A stretch of DNA of 64,000 nucleotides from AP-15 sp963724435. GTDB lineage: Bacteria; Pseudomonadota; Alphaproteobacteria; ATCC43930; CGMCC-115725. Of this stretch, positions 1 through 6,282 are shown piece after piece. The notes under the pieces were generated by a model. It did not search any database, was not told the DNA's origin, and saw nothing but the letters and a program-made list of their open reading frames with translations. The translations under genes and the position numbers were made by a program. Every line of letters begins with the position of its first letter. The stretch's first letter is position 1. Location of the stretch: contig CAVRUN010000001.1 of the NCBI GenBank assembly GCA_963724435.1, positions 372,001-436,000 of the forward strand, in the 5' to 3' direction.

Positions 1-96
1 ACCGCGCGTTTCACTGTAAGGCGGGCGTTTCGGTTTTATTGGCTCTGGGGTGGGCTGGCCGCCGGGGCGGCGATGGTCATCGCCGTCATCGGCTAA
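1..96 (+). CDS. C-terminal tail of a membrane protein, probably a hydrogenase membrane subunit (cut by window edge)
   Basis: An open frame enters from the left edge and ends at TAA 94-96, giving the last 31 residues of a protein. The visible tail has a basic/aromatic stretch (RRAFRFYWLW) followed by one hydrophobic helix rich in Gly, Ala, Val and Ile that runs to the stop, so it is the last transmembrane segment of a membrane protein. It lies 12 bp before the ferredoxin subunit of a group 4 hydrogenase in the same orientation. By position it is most likely a NuoL/NuoM- or NuoH-like proton-channel subunit of that complex. Too little is present to name the family. Confidence 0.5.
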   Translation, partial: TARFTVRRAFRFYWLWGGLAAGAAMVIAVIG

Positions 97-108
97 AGGA
101 CGTACCAG

Positions 109-621
109 ATGGGCATTCTCGATATTGTCTGGCGGAATTTCGGCCATCGCGGGCGAACGCGGCGGCCCGACGACATGCCACCGCGTCCCCCGCCGTTTCG
201 CGGGCTGATCGAGCAAGATCCCGGCCTGTGCACCGGCTGCAGGACCTGTGAATATGTCTGCTCTCCGAAAGCGATCTCTTTTGGCAAACAGCGCGAAATT
301 GGGATCACCTGGAACTTCTTCGCCGGCCAATGCTCGTTCTGCGGCTTGTGCGTGCAATACTGCCCAACTCACGCGATCACCAACCAGGGCAAGCTGCCGC
401 CCGTAACCGGCGACCAGTCGCAGCTCAGAGTCACAAATGAGATCCGCTATCACCCTTGTGCGAGCTGCGGCAAGCCAATCATTCCGATCCCCGAGGAGGC
501 GTTGGAGCAGGTCTATGGCGCTGCTCTGACCGATCTGGAGCTCGCGCAACAAATGCTGTGCCAGGAGTGCCGGCGCAGAACTGCCAGCCAGCGCCTTCAC
601 GATATTTTTGCGAGATCCTGA
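109..621 (+). CDS. Group 4 hydrogenase ferredoxin-type electron-transfer subunit (CooX/HycF/NuoI-like)
   Basis: A 170-residue polyferredoxin that would pass electrons to the [NiFe] large subunit encoded downstream. Two 4Fe-4S motifs are visible: CTGCRTCEYVC followed by SP near residues 42-53, and CSFCGLCVQYCP near residues 76-87. The C-terminal third adds a CASC pair and a CQEC pair, a zinc-ribbon-like arrangement also found in HycF/HyfH-type proteins. The start ATG at 109 opens a hydrophobic/basic N-terminus that fits membrane-proximal NuoI-like proteins. The stop TGA overlaps the ATG of the next gene, so the two are translationally coupled. The gene order ferredoxin, NuoC-like, NuoD-like matches CooX-CooU-CooH of CO-linked hydrogenases. 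No CO dehydrogenase or formate dehydrogenase is seen here, so the electron donor is unknown. Confidence 0.85.
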   Translation: MGILDIVWRNFGHRGRTRRPDDMPPRPPPFRGLIEQDPGLCTGCRTCEYVCSPKAISFGKQREIGITWNFFAGQCSFCGLCVQYCPTHAITNQGKLPPVTGDQSQLRVTNEIRYHPCASCGKPIIPIPEEALEQVYGAALTDLELAQQMLCQECRRRTASQRLHDIFARS

Positions 622-1085
622 TGGCAAAGTTGGAGCGCAACGAGACCGATCTCTCCGGCGCTGACCTCGCCGCGAGACTGCCGGCAATCTCCGGCGGGGC
701 GGGGATCGTAGAACACGGCGGCAGTCTGTGGATATCGGCGCCACAGCTCGATGTCGAAACCATGGCGCGCGAGATGAAGGCGCTGGGCTACCGCCTGATC
801 ACGATGACTGGACGGGCGCGCGAAGATGGCGAGACCACGATCATCTATCATTATGCGCAACGTGACCAATATGTCAGCTTCACGACGTTTACCCGCGCCG
901 GTGGGATCGCGTCGATCACCCCAACATTGCGGATGGCGTCGTGGTTCGAACGCGAAATCCACGATTTCTTTGCCGTCCAGTTCATCGGCCATCCGAACCT
1001 GATACCGCTGCTGCGCCCGCCGGGACTGAAGGAAGGATTCTTTCGTCCGGCGGAACCGGGTTCGGCGAAGCTAGATAAGCAATAG
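621..1085 (+). CDS. Group 4 hydrogenase NuoC-like subunit (CooU/EchD-like)
   Basis: A 154-residue homologue of the 30-kDa complex I subunit (NuoC), the soluble connecting-module protein next to the catalytic large subunit. The diagnostic segment is the C-terminal run with WFEREIHDFFAVQF followed by a short proline-rich tail (LLRPPGLKEGFF), as in NuoC, CooU and the N-terminal half of HyfG. The ATG at 621 overlaps the stop of the ferredoxin gene. A longer in-frame reading from 456 would overlap that gene by 165 bp and is not needed. It ends with TAG 10 bp before the large subunit, consistent with one operon. Confidence 0.82.
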   Translation: MAKLERNETDLSGADLAARLPAISGGAGIVEHGGSLWISAPQLDVETMAREMKALGYRLITMTGRAREDGETTIIYHYAQRDQYVSFTTFTRAGGIASITPTLRMASWFEREIHDFFAVQFIGHPNLIPLLRPPGLKEGFFRPAEPGSAKLDKQ

Positions 1086-1095
1086 GCGAGGCGCC

Positions 1096-2175
1096 ATGCC
1101 GTATACGATCCCAATCGGCCCCTACCATCCGGCGCTCGAGGAGCCCTACAAGCTTAGCGTTCACTGCTCCGCCGATACCGTTCAAGAAGCCAGCATCGAG
1201 ATCGGGGTGACCTGCCGCGCCATCGAGCTATTGGTGCAGAGCCGGGAGTGGGTCCCCGCCGTCACGTTGATCGAGCGCGTTTGCGGCATCTGCTCCAATG
1301 TGCATGCGATGACGTTCTGCCGTGCGGCGGAGCAGATTGCCGGCATCGAAGTGCCTGCACGCGCCCAGTATATCAGAACCATCATCGCCGAACTGGAGCG
1401 CATGCACTCGCATCTTTTGTGGGCTGGCGTCGCAGCGGAGTGCATTGGGTTTCAGACGCTCTTTATGGAAATCTACGCGCTGCGTGAGCAGGTCATGGAT
1501 CTGCTCGAGACCATATCCGGCAACCGCGTCAATTACGGGATGAACCGCATTGGCGGGGTGAACCGGGACATCCCTGACCCACAATCACTGATCGCTGCAG
1601 TGCAGGCGATTGCCGCGCCGATCGAAAAGGATATCGTGCCCGCTTTTATGAACAATCCCACCGCGACGCGGCGGATGGCCGGCATCGGTCCGTTGACAAA
1701 AGCCCAGGCGATCGAGTGGTGCGTCGTCGGCCCGATGGCGCGGGCCTCGGGTTTGGAGATCGATATCCGCACCGACCGTCCCTACAACGCCTATCAAGAG
1801 CTCGGGTTTAAGATGGTTACTCGGCAAGAAGGTGACGTCCAAGCCCGCGTCGTTGTCCGCGCCCTCGAAATGCTCGAAAGCATTCGCCTCGTCACCGAAG
1901 CGTTGCGCGGCATCCCGCCCGGCCCATTGCGCGCCTTTGAAGGGATGCCGAAGATCCCGCCGGGAGAGGGCTTTGCCGTCACCGAAGGGCCACGCGGAGA
2001 AGCTTTCTATTATGTCGCTTCCGATGGCGGCACAACACCGGCGCGCGTCAAGATCCGCACCCCTTCGTTTGTCAATATTCCGCCCCTCGAGGTCATCACC
2101 ATCGGCCAGCAGTTTGGCGACATGTCGTTGATCCAGGCTTCGACCGATCCGTGCATCGCATGCATCGATCGGTAG
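1096..2175 (+). CDS. Group 4 energy-converting [NiFe]-hydrogenase large (catalytic) subunit
   Basis: A 359-residue NuoD-related protein that should bind the NiFe(CN)2CO site and catalyse 2H+ + 2e- = H2 at the membrane. Both nickel-ligand motifs are intact: L1 RVCGICSNVH with Cys63 and Cys66, and L2 DPCIACIDR with Cys353 and Cys356 at the extreme C-terminus. Many complex I-like relatives (Ehr) have lost these cysteines, so this one looks like a true hydrogenase. The length equals EchE/CooH (about 360 aa). The protein stops directly after L2, so there is no C-terminal peptide for a maturation endopeptidase to remove. The NuoB-like small subunit is not in the window and must lie upstream or elsewhere. 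Hyp maturation genes are also not here. Confidence 0.9.
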   Translation: MPYTIPIGPYHPALEEPYKLSVHCSADTVQEASIEIGVTCRAIELLVQSREWVPAVTLIERVCGICSNVHAMTFCRAAEQIAGIEVPARAQYIRTIIAELERMHSHLLWAGVAAECIGFQTLFMEIYALREQVMDLLETISGNRVNYGMNRIGGVNRDIPDPQSLIAAVQAIAAPIEKDIVPAFMNNPTATRRMAGIGPLTKAQAIEWCVVGPMARASGLEIDIRTDRPYNAYQELGFKMVTRQEGDVQARVVVRALEMLESIRLVTEALRGIPPGPLRAFEGMPKIPPGEGFAVTEGPRGEAFYYVASDGGTTPARVKIRTPSFVNIPPLEVITIGQQFGDMSLIQASTDPCIACIDR

Positions 2176-2184
2176 CAAGCGATC

Positions 2185-3219
2185 ATGAAAGTAGAACCCA
2201 TGCAGACACGGTATGCGCGCCAGACGGTGCTGAAGGAGATCGGTCCAGCCGGACAGCAAATGCTGGCCGGCGCGACGGCGGTGATCGTCGGTTTGGGTGC
2301 GCTCGGTTCCAATAGCGCGAATTTATTGGCACGCGCCGGGGTCGGCACATTACGTCTGGTGGATAGAGACATTGTCGACCGGACAAACCTGCAGCGGCAG
2401 AGCCTATTCGAGGAAGAAGACGCCGCACAATCGCTGCCAAAGGCCGAAGCGGCGGTGCGGTATTTGAAACGAGTCAACTCCGAGATCCGGTACGAGCCCA
2501 TCACTGAAGACATCAACCCCGTAAACATCGAGCGGATCGTGACCGGAGCGGCCGTCGTAGTCGACGGACTGGACAATTTTTATACGCGGGCGCTCGTCAA
2601 CGAAGCGTGCGTCAAACATGGAATCCCATGGGCCTATGGCGCGTGCCTCGGAACCTATGGTAGCGCCGCCACGATCATCCCGGGGGCTTCGGCGTGCTTG
2701 AACTGCCTACTGCCCCAAATCGGACAGGCGACGACCCCGCCGCTCACCTGCGAGACGGTCGGCGTGCTCGGGCCAGTTGCCGCATTGGTCGCGGCGTGGC
2801 AGAGCTCCGAAGCCCTCAAGATCATGGTCGGCAAGAAGGATGCGGCATCGCCGCACCTCGTTCACGTCGATCTGTGGGAGAACGACTTCTCGACCTTGCC
2901 GATGACGCGAGTCGCCAGGTGTGCCGTGTGCGGGCAACACAAATTCGACCTTCTCGAACACGGCAATCGCCTGGCGACCGCATCGCTATGCGGACGCGAC
3001 GCGGTACAGATCGTGCCGCCGCCGTCATCTGGCTTCGATTTCAATCTCGTCCGTCAGACCCTCGGTCGGATCTTCACACTCGAACCGAACCCCTATCTGC
3101 TCAAATTCCGTGCCGACGATCATGACATGGTTGTCTTCCCTGACGGCCGCGCAATGGTCTTTGGCACGTCCGATCCCAACGCGGCATTGAGCCTCTACGG
3201 CAAGTACATCGGCGGCTGA
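2185..3219 (+). CDS. ThiF/MoeB/HesA-family E1-like adenylyltransferase
   Basis: A 344-residue E1-like enzyme that would adenylate the C-terminal glycine of a ubiquitin-like sulfur carrier (ThiS/MoaD type). The nucleotide-binding loop GLGALGS sits at residues 36-42 with downstream D60 and the NLQRQ segment typical of the family. Zinc-type cysteines are Cys171/Cys174 (CLNC) and Cys246/Cys249 (CAVC). The C-terminal 90 residues form the extra domain found in Bacillus-type ThiF proteins (NP-LL-F, FPDGRA, GTSDP, Y-KYIGG), so the protein is full length. An alternative start is Met6 at 2200. It follows the hydrogenase by 9 bp and shares its strand. No sulfur-carrier gene is seen nearby. Its link to hydrogenase function is inferred from position only. 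Confidence 0.85.
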   Translation: MKVEPMQTRYARQTVLKEIGPAGQQMLAGATAVIVGLGALGSNSANLLARAGVGTLRLVDRDIVDRTNLQRQSLFEEEDAAQSLPKAEAAVRYLKRVNSEIRYEPITEDINPVNIERIVTGAAVVVDGLDNFYTRALVNEACVKHGIPWAYGACLGTYGSAATIIPGASACLNCLLPQIGQATTPPLTCETVGVLGPVAALVAAWQSSEALKIMVGKKDAASPHLVHVDLWENDFSTLPMTRVARCAVCGQHKFDLLEHGNRLATASLCGRDAVQIVPPPSSGFDFNLVRQTLGRIFTLEPNPYLLKFRADDHDMVVFPDGRAMVFGTSDPNAALSLYGKYIGG

Positions 3220-3263
3220 TGCCGACCAGGGCGGCCCTGCGGGTGGTCGACCGAGTTTTGAAC

Positions 3264-3785
3264 ATGGACGCATCGATTGTCTCCGCGCTCGCCGCACTGG
3301 GTGGAGCCACCATAGGCGGACTGACATCTGTCGTCGGGGCCTGGTGGACCCAGCAGACACAGGTGACGGAGCAGGAGCTCGCCCAGGACAAACTTCGCCG
3401 GCAGGACCTCTACAAGGAATTCATCGAGGACGCGTCGAAAACCTATGCCGACGCGCTTCAGCACGACAAAGCAGACGTTTCTGTCCTGGTGGGGATTTAC
3501 ACAAAGATCAGCAGGATGCGCGTTCTGTCCTCGTCGAAGGTCGTCGAAAGCGCTGATCAAGTCGCCCTCGCGATCGTGGACGCATATTTGGGACCAAACG
3601 TGAGTTTTCCCGAACTGCGGGACCTGTTGGACAAGGACCGCCTGGACCCCCTACGCGTTTTCGCCGAGGCCTGTCGAGCAGAATTTCTCAGTCGCTCCGC
3701 CCCTGAGGAGCGGATGAAGGCCTGGCAAGCCTCGCCTAAGCTGCATCAACCTCCTCGATCCCTAATTCCACGCCGACAACCATGA
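3264..3785 (+). CDS. Conserved hypothetical membrane-anchored coiled-coil protein
   Basis: I do not recognise a function. From ATG 3264 the product has an N-terminal Ala/Gly-rich hydrophobic helix (SALAALGGATIGGLTSVVGA) followed by a charged, probably coiled-coil stretch (QELAQDKLRRQDLYKEFIED) and a helical body. This layout, one membrane anchor followed by a cytoplasmic helix, is common in small rhizobial proteins of unknown role. A start at 3219 overlapping the thiF stop would add 15 residues but looks unlike the family start. The last roughly 15 codons run, in a different frame, across a decayed copy of the thiF 3' end, so the natural C-terminus may have been lost. The gene sits between thiF and the cysteine desulfurase and may be an insertion into that pair. 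Confidence 0.55.
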   Translation: MDASIVSALAALGGATIGGLTSVVGAWWTQQTQVTEQELAQDKLRRQDLYKEFIEDASKTYADALQHDKADVSVLVGIYTKISRMRVLSSSKVVESADQVALAIVDAYLGPNVSFPELRDLLDKDRLDPLRVFAEACRAEFLSRSAPEERMKAWQASPKLHQPPRSLIPRRQP

Positions 3786-3878
3786 CGTGGTGGTGTTCCA
3801 TGACGACTGCTCAATGGTAGTCGGTACTTCCGATCCTAATACGGCTGTGAGGCTCTACATCAACACATCGGAGGCTGA
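3745..3878 (+). pseudogene. Relic of a second thiF 3' end
   Basis: In the frame starting GCC at 3772 this stretch reads ADNHDVVVFHDDCSMVVGTS and then DPNTAVRLY. That lines up residue for residue with the end of the intact thiF (ADDHDMVVFPDGRAMVFGTS, DPNAALSLY). Allowing one missing base it also ends I-G-G-stop, at TGA 3876-3878. Upstream an LLDP-stop-FHADNH reading still resembles the LLKFRADDH of thiF. The ATG of the desulfurase follows 5 bp later and its ribosome site (GGAGG) lies inside the relic. So the ancestral order was thiF directly followed by the desulfurase gene, and the DNA with the hypothetical gene came between two thiF copies. Confidence 0.8.
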
Positions 3879-3883
3879 CGCCC

Positions 3884-5056
3884 ATGAGCAAGGGCACGAT
3901 CTACCTGGACAACGCCGCGACGACCTGGCCCAAGCCTGAAGAGGTCTATCGCGCCGTCGATACGGCAATGCGCAAGCACGGGGCTAATCCGGGCCGCGGC
4001 TCATACCGGATGTCAGTCGACGCGCAGCGTATGGTCGACGACACCCGGCAAGAGGTCTGCAGGCTATTCAATGCGCCGGCTCTCGAACGCGTCATTTTTA
4101 CACTGAACTGCACTGACGCACTGAACATTGTGTTGAAAGGGCTGATTAAAGCGGGGGACCGGGTGGTGACCGGTCCCTATGAACACAACTCCGTCACCCG
4201 CCCGCTTAACGCGTTGCGCCGCTGCGGAGCTCAGGTCGCGGTAGCGAAATCGACCAAGACATATGGCATCGACCTCGATCATTTCCGCGAGGTCTGCCGC
4301 GAACGTGTCGATTACGTCGTCCTCTCGCACGCCTCGAATGTCACCGGCTGCGTGTCCCCGGTGAAAGAAATTGCCGAGATTACCCACGAGCGGGGTGGAT
4401 TGCTCATTCTCGATACTGCGCAGAGCGCCGGCGACCTCGAAATCGACATGCAAGGGTTGGGGATCGACATTCTGGCGGCTGCGGGACACAAAGGGCTCTT
4501 CGGACCGATGGGGACCGGCGTCCTCGTCTTGTCCGCTCCTTTGCCCGTAAGGCCCTTCCGTGAGGGCGGTACCGGCTTCAAATCGGAAAGTCCCGAACAG
4601 CCCGACGAATTCCCCTGGCGGCTCGAGGCGGGGACCCTCAACCTGCCGGGCATCGCCGGGTTGGCCGCAGGAGTTCGCTTTGTCAAATCAATCGGCGTAA
4701 ACGCCATCGCCGAGCACGAGGCCAGCCTCGCCCGGGTATTGGCCGACGGGCTGCGGCAGATCGACGGCGTCAGCGTCTTTTGCGACCCGGCGCCCCGTAC
4801 CGGGGTCGTCTCGTTTCGGCTCGATGCCGCCGACGTCGCCGTCACCGGGACGATACTCGATGAAGCATTTGGGATTGCCGTGCGCACCGGGCTGCATTGT
4901 TCCCCGGCAGCACACCGGGCCATCGGAACTTTCCCCGAAGGAACCGTGCGCGTCAGCTTTGGCCAATTCAACACAAGCGGCGATGTCGACGCACTCCTTG
5001 CCGCCGTCCGCCAAATCACCACCATGGATGCCGCCGATCGATCCATTCGAGCGTAG
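3884..5056 (+). CDS. Cysteine desulfurase family protein (class V aminotransferase, PLP)
   Basis: A 390-residue PLP enzyme of the NifS/SufS superfamily that would release sulfur (or selenium) from cysteine (or selenocysteine) as an enzyme-bound persulfide. The N-terminal YLDNAATTWPKP motif, the DTAQSAG segment with the PLP-contacting Asp177 and the Schiff-base lysine Lys203 in GHKGLFGP are visible. The probable catalytic cysteine is Cys339 in RTGLHCSPAAH, and VRVSFGQFNT closes the fold. The short insertion-free architecture resembles the EF2568-type cysteine desulfurase subfamily more than IscS. It is the last gene of the plus-strand hydrogenase/thiF run. Together with ThiF it could form a sulfur-transfer pair; the acceptor is unknown. 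Confidence 0.85.
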   Translation: MSKGTIYLDNAATTWPKPEEVYRAVDTAMRKHGANPGRGSYRMSVDAQRMVDDTRQEVCRLFNAPALERVIFTLNCTDALNIVLKGLIKAGDRVVTGPYEHNSVTRPLNALRRCGAQVAVAKSTKTYGIDLDHFREVCRERVDYVVLSHASNVTGCVSPVKEIAEITHERGGLLILDTAQSAGDLEIDMQGLGIDILAAAGHKGLFGPMGTGVLVLSAPLPVRPFREGGTGFKSESPEQPDEFPWRLEAGTLNLPGIAGLAAGVRFVKSIGVNAIAEHEASLARVLADGLRQIDGVSVFCDPAPRTGVVSFRLDAADVAVTGTILDEAFGIAVRTGLHCSPAAHRAIGTFPEGTVRVSFGQFNTSGDVDALLAAVRQITTMDAADRSIRA

Positions 5057-5115
5057 AATAACCTATCTCGGTCATCCGCCTTGCGAAGCGAAGGTTCCAA
5101 ATCAGCCTGCGATCC

Positions 5116-5896
5116 TCAGCCGCGCTCGGCCATTATTCGCTTGGTATTGGCGATCGCGCGCGGCGGGTTGAGCCCTTTCGGGCAGGCGCTGGTGCAGTTC
5201 ATGATCGTGTGGCAGCGGTAAAGGCGGAACGGATCCTCCAGCCGATCGAGGCGCTCGCCGGTGCGCTGATCGCGGCTGTCCGCAAGCCAACGATAGGATT
5301 GCAGCAGGATCGACGGACTGAGATACTTATCCTGGTTCCACCAATAGCTCGGGCACGACGTCGAGCAGCAGAAGCACAGGATGCATTCCCAGGACCCATC
5401 GAGCTGGGCACGTTCTTCTTGCGACTGATGGCGCTCGCGATCGGGCGGCGGCTGGTCGCTTTGCAGCCAGGGCTCGATCAGTTCGTACTGCGCATACAAT
5501 CCCGTGAGATCAGGGACGAGGTCTTTCAGCACGTGCATATGCGGCAATGGCGTGATCCGGCTCGTCCCTTTCTTCAGATCATCGATCGGGGTCAGACAGG
5601 CGAGCCGGTTCTTGCCGTCGATGTTCATCGCGCAGGAGCCGCACACGCCTTCACGGCAGGACCGCCGGAACGACAGGGTCGGGTCGATTTGATCATTGAT
5701 CTTGACCAATGCGTCAAGCACCATCGGCCCGCAGTGATCGCGATCGATGTCGAACGTATCCATCTCCGGGTTGGCACCTTTCGCGGGATCCCAGAGATAA
5801 ATTCGGAAACTCTTGACGCGCTCGGCCGGTTTTGGCAGCGGCCAACGCTTGCCTTCGCCGACCTTCGAGTTTGCGGGGAGAGTAAAATTCGGACAT
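5116..5896 (-). pseudogene. sdhB: Succinate dehydrogenase iron-sulfur subunit with one-base frameshift near the N-terminus
   Basis: SdhB passes electrons from the flavoprotein SdhA to quinone at the membrane. All three cluster motifs are intact: 2Fe-2S (SCREGVCGSC, later C in NRLAC), 4Fe-4S (CILCFCCSTSCP) and 3Fe-4S (CHTIMNCTSACPKG). From ATG 5896 the frame reads MSEFY and is then lost; removing one base from the AAAA run at 5884-5887 gives MSEFTLPANSKVGEGKRWP and runs in frame into MDTFDIDRDHCGPM. The repaired product is 259 aa, exactly the usual alphaproteobacterial length. As written, translation could only start at internal Met 5763. sdhA, expected upstream, is absent; an IS5-type fragment is there instead. 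It is either a broken extra copy or a homopolymer sequencing error. Confidence 0.9.
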
Positions 5897-6019
5897 TGAA
5901 AGTGGCCTCGTTAAGCTAGGACGTGTCGTCGATTATTGAAAGGCTGCACGTATAGCGAGTCTGATGAATGAGTATAGACAGTAAAACGAGTCTATCGCGG
6001 CGAGAAGTTATGTGAGTCA

Positions 6020-6187
6020 TGGAGAGTTGGCTTTGTACAGGGCTGACCCATGATCCGATATGGATTGCGCGACGAGCAATGGGAGCGGATCAAGGACTTG
6101 CTCCCGGGGAAGCCGGGAGACATCGGCGCTATCGCCCAAGACAACTGTCGCTTTGTCGAAGCGGTCCTCTATCGCTATCGCGCCGGA
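6020..6187 (+). mobile_element. IS5-type (DUF4096) transposase 5' fragment
   Basis: ATG 6050 opens MIRYGLRDEQWERIKDLLPG and continues through FVEAVLYRYRAG, the standard N-terminus of IS5-superfamily transposases with the DUF4096 helix-turn-helix. Homology stops at about 6187, where the typical WRDLP would follow. The rest of the transposase is missing. Sequence just before the ATG (from about 6020, GAGAGTTGGCTTTGTACAGG) resembles the left end of such elements. The fragment separates sdhB from the acyl-ACP synthetase gene and coincides with loss of sdhA on one side and of the acyltransferase 3' end on the other. A deletion mediated by the element is therefore likely. Confidence 0.75.
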
Positions 6188-6190
6188 CGT

Positions 6191-6231
6191 GACCCCCGTT
6201 TTTCATCCAGTGGAGACGAGAGTCCGGGGTC
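6191..6231. repeat. 41-bp segment bounded by short inverted repeat
   Basis: The segment begins GACCCCCG and ends CCGGGGTC, an 8-bp inverted repeat with one mismatch, around a 25-bp loop. It lies at the seam between the transposase fragment and the truncated acyltransferase sequence. It may be a small palindromic repeat or an insertion scar; I do not recognise a named family. Confidence 0.3.
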
Positions 6232-6282
6232 GATTTGAGCCTTCTGCTTCGTGGGTGGCAAGAGGCCGGGGCGCGGAGCCCC

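Noticed and set aside
5209..5919. Long plus-strand frame (236 codons) opposite sdhB
   Set aside because: It is the antisense shadow of sdhB; the minus strand encodes all three iron-sulfur motifs.
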